Shown here one piece after another: positions 1 to 14,375 of a DNA stretch of 64,000 bases. Below the pieces are notes generated by a model. The model was not told the origin of the DNA and did not search any database. It saw only the letters and a list, made by a program, of their open reading frames with translations. The translations under genes and the position numbers were made by a program. The stretch spans positions 1,054,001-1,118,000 of the forward strand of contig JAHBBC010000015.1 in NCBI GenBank assembly GCA_019915015.1, written 5' to 3'. The stretch comes from Auriscalpium vulgare. Lineage: Eukaryota; Basidiomycota; Agaricomycetes; Russulales; Auriscalpiaceae. Numbering within the stretch: the first letter of the stretch is position 1; the number at the start of each line of letters is the position of its first letter.

Positions 1-470
1 TAGATAAGCCACTCATCCAAACCCTAGCTTGCAATTGACTCACTTTGAACGCAGACGGCGACAGTTCCACATAGCTTGCGGGCACGTCTAGCACAAACCA
101 AATCCCCGGCATGACCACGCATTCGAGCGCCAATCTTGAAACAGGCGGCGGCAGATTGGCGAGTGCCTGTAAACCTCCCGAATGATCCACCAGGTGGAGC
201 TTTCGGCGCGCACTAGAACAGCGCGCAGTACCTGCTGGTGACCGTCGATCAGTGGAGGGATTCGATTTAGTAAATGTTTGATGTTTGATTTGTGAGTATC
301 AAACGACCTGGCGGATGCCTGCCCGCGGACTCGGAGAGCGATGGCACTAGCTAGTTCCTTGCTATTCCGTTGCTCAGTCAGATTCACAGCGCCGATCCTG
401 GCATGACGCATGGGAAGAGATCCGTCGTAGTCGAGCTGAATTTCGGATCGAGCAGAAGGACCAGGGCTGA
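1..470. other. Intergenic or truncated edge, no gene seen
   Basis: I see no open frame with convincing codon use, no splice-linked exons and no known motif. A minus-strand open frame at 88-411 has no recognisable domain and I do not support it as a gene. Confidence 0.4.
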
Positions 471-712
471 TAAGTCTTGCGTGGAATATCTCTGGGTTCG
501 ACTCTTCAAGCGCGACATCTCCTCAAACACATGGTCTTTCTGAAGCTGAAGTACGAGTCAACATTACCAGGGCTCGGGGAAGTTCAAACTGATACGCACC
601 AGCTTACGACGGTCAACCCCGACACGACCAGCACGACCAGCACGACACTGTACTTCCGACCAGACGCGTCGGGGCGGCGTAGTAGTAGTAACATTATCCA
701 CTTGACCCGGAG

Positions 713-982
713 GCGGCAGTCACTGTGTATGACAGTCTGCGCACCGCCGTCTCGCGCACATTCACCGCGGGCTCGACGAACTTCCTCAAGGCAGTCGAGG
801 GCGTGCGCGGGCGGTGGATGGCGCGCTCCGCGTCGTCGACATCTGTTGACAGCACGAGCTCGAGCGCGACGGGCGCTGTCGAAATTACGAAGAGCGACGT
901 CGAGAGCGTGTCCTCGCTCCCGGCGTCGCCGCAGCTGTCCCCGCCACCTGCGCCCGCGCCGAAGTCTTCGCCCGTGCCATGA
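713..982 (+). pseudogene. Possible orphan 3' exon of an unidentified gene
   Basis: A plus-strand frame preceded by an acceptor-like GGCAG near 713-719 encodes about 85 residues. It begins with a helix-like stretch (YDSLRTAVSRTF, NFLKAVEGVRGR) and then turns into a Ser/Thr/Pro-rich tail ending in a stop at 980-982. The composition is that of a protein C-terminus. No upstream exons could be joined to it in the 700 bases available, so it may be a gene remnant or the end of a gene rearranged at the edge. It lies 300 nt before the FunK1 gene on the same strand. I do not recognise a family. Chance openness in GC-rich DNA is the main alternative. Confidence 0.2.
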
Positions 983-1283
983 GCAACTTGAACAGTTCGA
1001 CAGAAGTAGGCTGAAGTGGATCATTAGACATGCAGGAGCTGAGGCGAGCGTACTGCCATAACAGAAATATTGGCCGAGGCTTGCCCGCGAGGGCGTGGGA
1101 ATTCTGGGGGCTCGCCGAACTGCGGGTGCCGGCCCGTTGTGAGCGCAAACAATGGAACTTGCGCGCGACCATGACTCTGTCCGTGACCGCGACCGGCCAC
1201 ACGCAAAGCAGCCCAATAAATAGTCGCATTATCCCAGGTAAGTAACGCAGTCCCCCCCTCTCCTTCCTGTCAACTGAGCCAAC

Positions 1284-3583
1284 ATGTTGCCCGTCAGCAC
1301 TCCCCTCCAATCGACTCCCCCGCGCGGCGGCATTCCACTCGCGAGCGACGCGTCTCTTCACAGCACACCGCCGCAGTTCAAAAACGCAGGGTTTGAACCG
1401 TTCTCCACTGCGACGGACACCGCCGCGGTTACGCACAACCGTCTTGCTGTCGAGATGGGCTCCCGTTTCATCGGCCCCATGCCTGTCTCCCAGTTCTTCG
1501 ACGAATTCGTCCCTCCCCCGAGAGACGCAAAAGGGAAGCCTGTCAAGAAGCCCTCCTCCAAGAAGTTTCCCAAGAACTCAGCCTTGTCGGAGGCGAGCTT
1601 TGTGAGTGCCGTTACTTGTTTGGTGCAGAGACAGGCCACCTAATCCACTTATATACCATGCAGATCGCCGAAATCGAGAAACGCAAACTCTGCCCTAACC
1701 TCCAGTTCCTCGACACACACCACACCTCCGACCCGGAGCATCCCAAAGAGCTGAAACCTGATATCAGCGTGGTCGCTCCCGGACAGGACCCCGTGTGGCG
1801 CAAGATGGAGCTCGTCATCGAGCGCAAACCTCGCGCGCACGACCCCTTCAACAATCTCCCGTCGCTCAAGAGAGGCGAGAACAATCACGAAAAATCGTTC
1901 CTTCATGACTCCAAAGAGGCTGTGGCGAATCGCGGCCAGATCACGTCGTACGCCGTCGCTCAGTTCCAGGCCCAGTTCCGCGAGTGCGCATTTTCTGTCG
2001 TTTTGCTCGATGACTACGCCCGCATCTTGCGGTGGGACCGCGCAGGAACCATTGTAACGGAGCGCTTCAACTGGAGGGAGGACCCGGGCACGTTGGCTGA
2101 ATTCCTCTGGCGGTTCAACCATCTCGACAACAAGCAGCGCGGCTACGACGTCACCGTGTCCCCTCCCTCCTCCTCTGAAGCCAAACTTGCGCGCAACGGG
2201 TTCGCAGCCGCGCGAAAGACAGGCAAGAAGTATCTCCCTATCCTGCGCACGGACACCGAGCTGCACAAAATCATGGTCTACGACGAGAAGACCGCGACGG
2301 AGCGCTTCTTCGTCGGACCCAGCGCGCACGTCTACAATCGCTCGATGGCAGGCAGGGGGACGTTTGGCTACTATGCGTGGGACCTGGACGGCAAGAGGGT
2401 TGTGTACATCAAGGACTCGTGGCGCATCGATATCGAGGACATGGCCAAGGAGACGGACATCTATGACAAGCTGGAGAAGGCCGGCGTGCAGCGGATTGCG
2501 AAGCTTGGGTGCGGTGGTGACCTTCCCGGCCAGTCCACGCGTAGTCAGGACTTCACCGAGGAACAGTCTTGGGCCTGCTTCACGTCCAACGTCTACCGAC
2601 ACACGCATTGTCGCATGACTTTCCTCACCATCGGCGCACCCCTCCAACGCTTCTCGTCGACGAAGGAGCTGTGTATCGCCATCTATGACGCTCTCACTGG
2701 TGCGCCACCTGTATCTTACCGAGTATCGAATTCGTACTGACGGATGCATAGCCCACTCGGACGCGTACACGAAGGCAAAGATCCTACACAGGGACGTCAG
2801 CGCCGGGAACATCTTGATTGACGAAGAAGGACGTGGTCTTCTGATCGACTGGGACCTATGCAGAGACGTCTCTTTGCCCCCAGGCCATCGGCGGCAGTGG
2901 CGAACTGTAAGTCTTATTCCAATCAATAGTGATGCCTTCTCTGACAGAAATCAAAGGGTACATGGCAATTCATTTCTGCCGCTCTTCTGCTGGACCCGCT
3001 AGCGAAGCCTCACACTCTCAGCGACGACCTCGAGTCATTCTGTCACGTCCTAACTTATATGATCGTGAAATACCGCCCGACGAAATTTGCCGATCCACAC
3101 GACGAAATCCACACAACCTTCGACAGTTCGAAGCCGAATCGAGCGGGAACAGCGATTGTAGGCGGCATGGGGAAGAAGAACTTCTTCTACGGAGGGAATT
3201 TGGAAGCTAGAGGATTCTTGGGCATGGTTCCCAGCCCGTGCTTCAACATCATCCAGGAGCTTCGCATGCTCTTCGCCCCGCTGTACATCTGGGATCCAAC
3301 GAGGACTGAGACAGCTGTAGCACCTCCATCATCTGCCGACGTCATGGCTATCTTTAAAGCCAATCTCGACCAATCCAAGGACGCAGACTGGAAGAAGAAT
3401 GATATTGATGGTCCGGCGGTGTACGTTGCCCCAGCATACACGCCGACATCTGACTCTGTCAATCACAACGGCAAGCGCAGCCGCGCCGTTCATGACATTG
3501 GTCCTCTCAGCCCTCCGCCAGGAAGCAGGACATCGAACTTACTCCAATCCACGCCAAACCTCGAGGACGGCGACCTCTCTTAG
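1284..3583 (+). CDS. FunK1-type fungal protein kinase
   Basis: Four exons (1284-1601, 1664-2699, 2752-2906, 2948-3583) join in frame to a 714-residue protein; all three introns are GT..AG and 41-62 nt. The start follows CAAC and opens a Ser/Pro-rich N-terminus. The FunK1 kinase body shows the catalytic loop HRDVSAGNILI (exon 3), a DWD in place of the usual DFG (LIDWDLC) and the family signature GTWQFIS just after intron 3. The C-terminus is Ser/Pro-rich (SPPPGSRTSN). FunK1 kinases are a large lineage-specific family in Agaricomycetes, presumed cytosolic or nuclear Ser/Thr kinases with unknown substrates. No frameshift or stop interrupts the model, so the gene looks intact. The catalytic Lys/Glu of the small lobe were not assigned. 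A 5' leader intron is possible, since GTAAGT lies at 1238. Confidence 0.9.
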
Positions 3584-4560
3584 GTGATCCCGCTCCCGGC
3601 GTTCATGGTCAACCATCACTCTGTCTCACCATACTAGCATACACCGTGTTTAACTAATCATGTACATCATACCTTTGTATCATTATTGTTAGTCACCCAA
3701 CCCATGCCTGCAGCTTCCGTCCTCGATCCGATAGCCTTGGTGTGTGGATAGTCGCCGCGGCGCCCAGACTCACCACAACACACGACTGCGAGGTACGCAG
3801 GCGATTCCCGGGCTTGGCAGTGCTTGCCGTGTCATGCACACCCTCGCTGCTGACAGGAGGCTGAATCATTCGGGCTTCTCGCAATGACACAGGTCGAAGA
3901 GGGTAATGAGCTTAGCAGCCACTGTAAATTCGATAGAAAACGAATATGTGACATATGAATAGGCAACTAGGCTTACAGTTACCATACCGCGCTTTACGGT
4001 CACATGACCTGCATATCCAAGTCCTAAAAGGCTAAAAATCTTGTCATATTCCGCTTAGGTCGATATGTCATACTGCTTTTCAACTACAAGCATCACGCCG
4101 TCTGAGTCGGAGTCGGGAGGCTTTCTTGACTTTTGCGGAGCGTTAAGTTTAGAGTAGACGCTCATTTGGTGTGACGAAGCAGGCGAGATTGTGAACCCCG
4201 CGCAGAACGACTATCTTCTGATACCATAAGGTCAAGCTACGGAGACTAAACCCCGCGGGTCAGGGCGGATATATGCGCTCCCACCTACACAGCACATCGG
4301 CCCTGAATGTCCGTACCTGTATATAGCTGGGAATTCGGAGTGTCCGGTGTGGGGCAGCTGGGGGCCAATGAAAATTGAGGTCCGGAGCCGGGCAGATCTG
4401 GGCAGTCGATTTGAGCGCACGTGATTGACGCGTTCTCTGAATTTGCTCCAAGTCGCGACCTGTCGCCGGCGGCACTCACTCTCCTCCCGCCGCCATCCTC
4501 GACACTCGCCGCTGCCGCCGCTCCCTCAGATCCTGCTTCCCTCCTCCTGCTCAAGTCAGC
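3584..4560. other. Gap: FunK1 3' flank, no gene seen
   Basis: AT-richer sequence following the kinase stop, likely holding its 3' UTR near 3600-3690. No exon chain was found. A stretch near 4204-4250 (AGAACGACTATCTTCTG ... CGGAGACTA) recurs in similar form near 61084-61125 and may be a dispersed TE end. Confidence 0.4.
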
Positions 4561-5322
4561 ATGCCCCCGCGATCTCGCAACAGCGCCTTGCGCCCTTGTC
4601 CGTGCTCTACATGTATCAAAACCAACGCGCAGCAGCGAGTCAAGACGATATGGAACCACATGCAGAGGGAGAAGATGGACACCCGGCGTGTAGGCGAGGA
4701 GGACGAGCGTCAGAAACCGAGCAGTAGCAAGCGTGTAGCTACTGGTGAGTGGCCCGACGACCATGTGCCGCAGCGTCGACGCAGCTGCTCCCCATCTTTT
4801 GCGTCGCGCGCCCCATTCTCGCCTGTGCCTCTCGACGACGCCGACGAGGACCTTGCTGTGGACGATTTGCCTTGGGGCACCCCAGCAGCTAGTCCCGCAG
4901 CTGGGTCCCGGGAGCCCAGCGTGGAGTTTGCAGGTGCGTCGCAGTTGCATTCGAGGCACGCATATGCTAACAATTTCCGACTACCAGGCTCACATATGTG
5001 GTCCCCTCCCCCGCGCGATCCCTCTTCAGAGGCCCCTGACGCCTTCGACGATGCCTTCGACGAAATCTTCGAGGAACCGGACGCTGACCACCGGCCCAAG
5101 GGCGCATATATGCGACCCACTGTGGAAGATGCCTCGAGCTCTGACGACGAACTGGATCACCTCTACCACGCAGCTCGCGCAACCACTGCTCCTGTGCTTC
5201 TGTCTGACGACGACGACGCTGACAACGACGACCTGCCGCTCCATCAATTCCTTCTCTTCTTGAGCGCGCCTGGCTTGCAACTCTTCATGCTCCTGTCGGA
5301 GGCGCGCTTCCTCGCGTGCTAG
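4561..5322 (+). CDS. Acidic protein with N-terminal CPCSTC motif, probably a truncated TE gene
   Basis: The frame opens with MPPRSRNS, followed by a CPCSTC cysteine cluster and WNHMQ at about residues 13-33. That resembles the start of transposase ORFs of the fungal Plavaka (CACTA-like) type as I remember them. An acidic, Ser/Pro-rich linker follows (DDAFDEIFEEPDAD, SDDDDADNDD). An intron may remove about 4933-4987 (GTGCGTCG..CCAG). After the acidic block near 5240 the frame runs into sequence that is clearly coding on the opposite strand, so the last ~30 residues are probably not natural. No transposase core is present. I infer a 5' gene fragment. A host acidic nuclear protein is the alternative. 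Confidence 0.4.
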   Translation: MPPRSRNSALRPCPCSTCIKTNAQQRVKTIWNHMQREKMDTRRVGEEDERQKPSSSKRVATGEWPDDHVPQRRRSCSPSFASRAPFSPVPLDDADEDLAVDDLPWGTPAASPAAGSREPSVEFAGASQLHSRHAYANNFRLPGSHMWSPPPRDPSSEAPDAFDDAFDEIFEEPDADHRPKGAYMRPTVEDASSSDDELDHLYHAARATTAPVLLSDDDDADNDDLPLHQFLLFLSAPGLQLFMLLSEARFLAC

Positions 5323-6316
5323 CTCCTCTTCGTCGTGTTCCCAGGTCGGGCCCTCGTCGTCTCCATGGACACTCGCCTGCGCCTGCCTGTCCGGCGATAG
5401 CGCTTGGATCTCCTGCCAACGGTACGTTAGCTAGATCAGATCTCCATCGCGTCATATTACTCACACGGCCATCCCTTGATCCCTCGCGCGCAGCACCGTC
5501 TTCTGTCGCGGCCGACGGTCCGGCTCCTCTGGTGAAGGCACGGAAACGCTCCTCAAAGTCTTCTTGAGGCCCTGGAGACCATCACGAAGGTTCGCAGTGC
5601 ATCTTAATCATAGAAGCAAATGAACTCACTATCCGAGTCCAGCGTCGTCGCTTCCCATTCCATGTGGACGGATGAATCCAGGAAGTCGTCGATGGGTGCG
5701 TCATACGACTGAGAAGGCTCTGGCGTCGCCTGATGGGTAGCGGCAGGGGCGCGTGTCTGCTGTGAGGCGGGTTCTGCGGGCAGCACATACGCAACACGCG
5801 CGTTCATGAAGGTGAGTTCAGCACATTGCTCCCATCCAAGCAATCAAACTAATTACCGCCTGCGACCAGAGACACCGCATTTGGCCGCATTTCCGCGAAG
5901 GGATCCAGGTAGCCGCCCCCAGACACTTTAGGTCGACTGCTAGGAGGTTCATGTGCGGGCTTTTGGGCAGCAGCGCGTGTCTGAGGCCTCGAGGCGCTTT
6001 CCGTGGGCTGCGCACGCGCACGACGCGCGCCTTTGCCGCTGGCAGCCGGCGCCTTGGCTTTCGAAGGCGGCGGGTCGGCCATAAGCGCGTCGATATCAAC
6101 GACTTGTTCGGTGCGTTTTTTGCGTGTCTTCATGAGTGCGGGATGGGTGCTTACAAGCGGGACACAGGAGGCTTTGCGCACAGCGACCAGGCGCATTTTT
6201 GCGAGCCCGACAAGCCCGACGACGATCCTGGGCTGACAGGTTCTGATGGGCTCCGTGGGGAGGGAGAACGGACACATCTCTTGCTTTCCCGCACACTTAG
6301 ATCGCTTCCCGGGCAT
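5244..6316 (-). CDS. Unrecognised protein with coiled-coil C-terminal part, convergent with the preceding frame
   Basis: Minus-strand exons join in frame: a start at 6316 (MPGKRSKCAGKQ), a Lys/Ala/Pro-rich segment, then SGGGYLDPFAEM. A splice near 5860-5770 leads to EPASQQTRAP...SQSYDAPIDDFLDSS. A splice near 5629-5567 leads to PQEDFEERFRAFTRG, and a third leads to EIQALSPDRQ. The chain finishes with a charged helix (EEELAREEARLRQE, then RRAQEEKELMERQ) that looks like a coiled coil. All junctions are GT..AG and keep frame, so this strand is coding. Beyond MERQ at about 5244 the frame becomes a low-complexity Val run, which is the reverse of the acidic tract in the plus-strand gene. The 3' end is therefore missing or chimeric. 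No family was recognised. Confidence 0.45.
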
Positions 6317-6652
6317 TGTAGCATGGTCCTGTATTATTTTTACATTTTCTACGATTAATTAGGCATTGCCAGCAGCTGTACAGAGGCGGTCAGGCGCGCG
6401 GGACGGACGACGGTCTGCCTCCGGGCAGCTCAGGGCGCGCGGAAAGTCCTTTGAATTCCCGGAGGTTGCCCGGAGTGCTGGCAGGTCTTGGCATCCGGCG
6501 GGCATTCGGAATGCCCCGAGGATTCCCGGAGCCGGACATTAGGTCCGAGGTCCTGTGCTATTCTCTTGCACGAACTGCCCATCGTCCCGGCCTACCCACA
6601 CCTGGTAATCTGCCCACAGGTCAGAATCGCACAACTTCGTATCCGCAACGAA
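6317..6652. other. Gap with GC-rich palindromic motifs
   Basis: No gene seen. The stretch 6460-6545 repeats short CCGGAG and GGAATTCCCGG-like motifs, a little like subterminal repeats of a DNA transposon, but I could not pair it into terminal inverted repeats. Confidence 0.3.
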
Positions 6653-8369
6653 TCACATACGTCTGATATCCCTCTTGATGCGTCGCGCGACATAGATCCC
6701 TGGCACCGCCTGTTCCAAGCGCGTCACATCGTCCATGCTGACGGTGCTGCACTCCGTTACGTCGAGATGGGCGAGCACGCTGCCCGCCTTGGCGCGAGCT
6801 GTGATGCACGCTGCGAGCAGCACACTAGGGAGACCTGGACGATCGATGTCGCCGTTTGCGTTGTGCCCAGAAATGAATGCGATATCGCGCAATACCAGTG
6901 TCCGAAGCTGAGGTGCCGGCACCGAGGCGAGGCGCCGCGCCCTCGCAGGCAGCAGCGCGCTGGATAGCGCGACCGCCGCGCCGCGCGACGCATAAATCAC
7001 GTCTAGGTTGCGCGCGATATCGAGGATGCCGTGCCATTCCTGCTCGCTGAAGCTGTCAACGAACATGAGGAGCTCGCTCGTTTGGGCAGATAATAGTGCG
7101 CGGGCTGTGACGGGTACCAGGGCGTGTGCACCCCACGCAATGCTCCCGCATGGGAAACTCAGCGTGATCCGAGGGTAGGCTTGTCCGTCGGAGCTGTTCC
7201 AGGCCGCCACGACAACAGGAGTTGCTTTCTTAGCGGCTGCGTAGCAGTTCGGCGACTCGGAGGGCATTCGGTGTCCAGACGAAATGGAGAACCCGCTGAA
7301 GTTGGTGTCGTTATGACGGGATGAGGATAGCGCTGCGAAGAATGCTCCGATATCCTCCATACGTATTGTCCGTCGAGTGGGCCAGAGAGTTATTTTGAGC
7401 GTCGCACGAGCGGGCACCTCAAATCGGTACAGGAAGAAGGCCGCGCGGTCCATTGGACCGGTGAGGTCGACATAGGTCAGGCATGGTAGTGAGACGTATC
7501 CCAGCCCCGCCATCTCTTCGGTTGACGGCGGGGAGAAAGCGAGAGTCAGTACGAGCTTCTTCAGCTCGTGCATCTCCGCAAGCGCACGCAGAGCGCCACC
7601 GATTGACGGGAGATCGTCTGGAAAGTGTTCGCATGCCACTTCGAGGCTGGTCAGCCCACGCAGCAAAGGGGACGCCCACGGAAACCACGCGCTTTCGTCT
7701 CGGACGCGCAGACGGCGCAGAACCGGCGCATGCCCACCGAGGAAGGCGCCTGGTTTGCCCATCGCCAGGTTGAAATTTGTATGGGTGTGTAGCAGCGAGA
7801 TATCGAGGGCCTCGAGGGCTGGGGCCTGCGCGGTAAGAAGTGCGTACACTTTCGGCATCCGGGACGTGGAGACCAGGCACAGCTCACGGACCACCGCGAA
7901 CTGGTTGCGCGCGAAGATCAGGTCGCACGGTTTGACGTCGCTCGCGAAGAAGCGCAGCGGGGTGCGCGGGCCCGCGCGCGCGAGCATGATGGCGTTCCAA
8001 CGCTCGCTGAGGAGCGGCGTTCTGAATGTGGCCCATAGCAGTCGATACCCAAGCGCAGTCGCACGCCAGGTGCGACAGGTATGTGTAGCGGTGCGGATCC
8101 ACCCGAGGTTCCTGTTTGAGGCCTGGTCGATGTCGGAGAGGAGGGAAAATATATTGATGAGGAGCTCAGGGGGCAGCCGAAAGATAGGTGACGAGCCGGA
8201 GAAGGGAGCGAAGAAATACGGTAGCGGGATCGTGTGCTCGGCCTTCTCGAGATTTGCGTCAAAGTCGTAGTCATCAGCGTCAGATATCCTAGAGATCAAT
8301 CAGTCCACATTCACAGGGAGTGATTTCAAGAGCGACATACTGATCGTGCCCAGTGCGGCTGTTATTCAT
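6653..8369 (-). CDS. F-box protein
   Basis: Two exons: a 29-nt first exon (8369-8341) starting MNNSRTGHDQ, a 52-nt GT..AG intron (8340-8289), then one long exon to 6653, giving 554 residues. The spliced start fits better than the in-frame ATG at 8299, because that ATG lies partly inside the intron. An F-box near residues 45-90 reads RLPPELLINIFSLL, followed by a conserved WRATALGYRLLW stretch. The rest is a loosely leucine-patterned repeat region (LRRLRV, LTSLEVACEHF, LKKLVLTLAF). F-box proteins of this shape are Skp1-binding substrate receptors of SCF ubiquitin ligases and are greatly expanded in basidiomycetes. The target is unknown. The frame is intact. Confidence 0.85.
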
Positions 8370-11188
<2,819 letters not shown>

Positions 11189-11713
11189 AAGGATCGCGGA
11201 CCTATTTTGTGGGAATTATTATACCCCTCAATCGATTCTCGCGCTGCCTCAACATAGATGTAACATAAACCACGTCCTGTAGTAGCCAGTCCACTTAGAC
11301 ACTATAGGACTAGGTGACACTGTACTTACTGCACTCAATAATGAATATCTGTCATGGAACGAAGTATATAACAATCAATGGATCCAATATTGTTGTTCGT
11401 TCTGTTCTCTCGAGGGTGCCGGGCCGTCGCCGGCATTCGGAGCGAAAGCCGGAGGAGCCCGTCGCGTCGAACTTCCCGCCGCCACTTGAACACAAGCAAG
11501 CCTTTACAGCCCGTCGCACGTTTGCTCAAGCGTTTGCTCATCAATGCTTCATATTCCAGACTGGCTGCACTCAGAAACTCTCGGCTGGCCGACCATGCGC
11601 TGCCGAACCCAGGACGGAAGCACTTTCACTCGAGCAGCGGACCGTATCGCCCATACACCATGTGCTCCCTCTTGCTTCCGTGCCCCCATCTCCTCCAGGT
11701 CTAGCGCACTGCC
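11189..11713. other. Gap, no gene seen
   Basis: Tandem plus-strand genes flank this stretch. It probably holds the 3' UTR of the old yellow enzyme and the promoter of the deacetylase. No TATA box stands out. Confidence 0.4.
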
Positions 11714-13703
11714 ATGAGCTCTTCCAACGGCCTCACCTGCTTCACGAACTGTCTCCTGCCGCTTGAGGATGGCAGTCTCGTCGAGAAGGACCTCTGGATT
11801 GACGAACGAAGAGGTGTGTTGCTAGACAGCCAGGTAAAGAGAGATTTCATTCTTCCACAGCGCTTGTTTTCTGCTGACATGGAGGGCTAGAAAACGTTTT
11901 TTGAGAGAAAGGAGCGGCCGGCGAGGATCATAGACCTACAGGGGAACATACTGAGGTATGCTTTCGTGTGCTTGGAGCGGAATCGCAGAAAGCTCAGTTA
12001 TATCGCTACAAAAGCCCCGGTTTCCTCGACATCCAAATAAATGGCGCATACGGATTTGACTTCTCTGTGTTCGAGGGTGCGGATGCCTACCGCAAGGGCT
12101 TAAACATCGTCGCGGAGAAGATTGTCGAAACGGGAGTCACCTCGTGAGCCAGCTTTCTCGTGCCAACAGCCTTCCGCTCATCGAACTTCTAGTCTTGTAC
12201 CCACCTTGATCGTTCGTGTCTGCGACCCGTTGGCTCCTCCATAAAATCTGACTTTCCCTACAGACCCAAGAGAAATCCCTGTACCCTACCATCCTGCCCC
12301 TCCTGCGCCCCTTCACCCACCCGCACGGCGCGACAATCCTCGGCTGGCATGCTGAAGGCCCTTTCCTGCAGCTTGCCAAGCGCGGTGCGCACGCGCCCGT
12401 GTTCCTCAAATCCGCGTCGTCCGGCTTCGCGTCCTTCGAGGATATGTACGGCGCGGCGAACCTCGCTTACGCGGAGGACTGGCTCATGGACGACGGCGGG
12501 CTGGCAGCAGGCGTGCGGATTGTCACAGCGGCGCCGGAGATCGAGGGCGTCATGGACGCGGTGAAGCCTCTCGTCGAGCGCGGCGTCGTGTTCTCCATCG
12601 GGCACAGGTGCGTTGCGTGACTGAGTATATGCGCGTGGGATGGCCATCGCTGACGGTAGCTTGGCACACACAGCATCGCGACGACCGATATCGCTGCAGC
12701 CGCTGTGCGCCGCGGCGCTCGGCTCATCACGCACCTCTTCAACGCGATGCCACAGCTGCACCACCGCGACCCGTCCATCATCGGCCTGCTCGGCGCGTCT
12801 CCGCATGTCGCCCTCCCAACCACGCCCACGACGTCGCCAGCGTACACGCCCGCCGAGCGCCCGACGCGCGACTTCGCAAAGCCGCAGAGCGAGGCGTTCG
12901 ACGAGCACGAGACGCCGCCGCAGACGCCCGTACTCGCAGCGACGCACGGGGTGGGGCGAGTGCATGGGATGCATCTCGAGCGCGGGAAGGTCGCGGAGGG
13001 CCCGTTTGAGCGGCCGTATTATGAGCTGATTGTGGATGGCATACATTCGCACCCGAACTCCGTGCGGGTGGGTTGCGTTTGGTCTCTTAGACTTGCGTTG
13101 TGTATTGTATGGCTGACTGGTTGATCATGTGTAGCTGGCGTATAACGCGTATCCGGAGGGATGCATTCTCATCACAGACGGTGCGCATATAGTCGTGCCA
13201 CTGGTTGTGAGGCTGTCTGACACGCACACAGCCATGAAGATCCTCGACCCGCATCTCAAGGACGGCGTACACGAGTGGCGCGACGGCAAGCGCTTCGTGA
13301 AGGAAGGTGTCAAGTTGTACCTTGAGGGTACAGACACCCTCGCTGGCAGGTCTGTGTCCTTGCCTCTGGAACCACTCGATTGCACTTCTAACCTGTTGCT
13401 GCATCGAAAGCGTCGTCACTCTCGACACGTGCGTGCGCAACTTTTCGAGCTTCACTGGCTGCTCCCTCGGCGAAGCAATCAAGTGTGCGACCCTCAACCC
13501 CGCGAAGTAAGCCTTTCCGTTTACGTCGTCTCGCTGACCATGTGCCTCTGACGACGTGAGCTCTTTTCGCTAGGTGCCTGGGCATTGAGAATCGGAAGGG
13601 TACTCTGCGACCCGGCGCAGATGCCGACCTCGTCGTACTCGATCGCAAGGGCAACGTTCTCAGCACGTGGGTCTCTGGCAAGGAGGTATGGAAGAAGGCG
13701 TAG
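11714..13703 (+). CDS. N-acetylglucosamine-6-phosphate deacetylase
   Basis: Ten exons join in frame to 486 residues: 11714-11833, 11891-11955, 12015-12143, 12193-12211, 12264-12607, 12674-13067, 13135-13180, 13232-13349, 13411-13506, 13574-13703. The enzyme removes acetate from GlcNAc-6-phosphate to give glucosamine-6-phosphate in amino-sugar (chitin) catabolism. The amidohydrolase barrel is clear: SPGFLDIQINGAYGFDFS near the start, GWHAEGPFL with a metal-binding Glu, FSIGHS and THLFNAM with metal-binding His, and LITDA with the catalytic Asp. The C-terminus is a small beta-domain (PGADADLVVLDRKGNVL). An extra Pro/Thr-rich loop (about PTTPTTSPAY) sits between THLFNAM and the dimer loop. Exon 4 is only 19 nt and supplies SLVPTLI. 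All residues expected for activity that I can identify are present. Confidence 0.95.
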
Positions 13704-14058
13704 AGAGCGAGGGAGTGTGATATAGTAAGGAGAAGGTGCGAGCGTATGGCTGACTATGTCGTCTAGGTAGTCGCTTGGTGTAAGTTCATAGGTATCGGAA
13801 CGTCGGCCAATATAGGATTTTGAATATTCGCACGATTATCCCGTGCAAGCAATTTCAGAAGGCGACGAACTGACTGACGAGTTCGTTCATGACCATCAGG
13901 CTAAATTGAAATCGTCGTACCGACCGAACGCGCAGCAGGGCCCACTAGACACCTTGCACTTGGCCAGCTAAAAAGCGCTGGACCAAGTGCAAGATGCCCA
14001 GTGAGCCCCACCACTTGCGAGACCTCCCAAGCGCCAGCGCAAGGCGCCCAGGAGACCC

Positions 14059-14139
14059 CGCTCTACTATCTACTACGGAGAACCGAGACATCGCAGTAAC
14101 CTACTATCTACTATGTAAAACCGAGACATCGCAGTAACC
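14059..14139. repeat. Two-copy direct repeat, ~39 bp unit
   Basis: CTACTATCTACTA is followed by ..AACCGAGACATCGCAGTAAC, repeated twice back to back with a few differences at the middle of the unit. Confidence 0.6.
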
Positions 14140-14219
14140 AATCCAGTCCGTATCGTATGTGTGCAGCTAATTTCTGCGTACGTATTTTTGTATTTTATGT
14201 GGCGAATCGCGCCCAGTCC

Positions 14220-14375
14220 AATCACCGAGAAAGTCTGCCAGAGGCGCAGCACGAGTCCATCGCCGAGAAAGTCTGCCGGAGGCGCAGCACGAAACCAGTC
14301 ACCGAGAAAGTCTGCCGGAGCGCAGCACGAAACCAGTCACCGAGAACTCTGCCAGAGGCGCAGCACGAAACCATC
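14220..14375. repeat. Four-copy tandem repeat, ~39 bp unit
   Basis: The unit contains CACCGAGAAAGTCTGCC followed by GGAGGCGCAGCACGAAACC. Four copies are adjacent, with single-base and short indel differences. The units touch directly with no unique spacers, so this is a minisatellite. Confidence 0.75.

Noticed and set aside
1649..2926. 425-codon minus-strand open frame
   Set aside because: It lies antisense to the FunK1 kinase exons, has no domain, and is explained by GC-rich codon use of the plus-strand gene.
14220..14375. Regular repeats that could suggest a CRISPR array
   Set aside because: The units are directly adjacent without unique spacers and the genome is eukaryotic, so it is a minisatellite.
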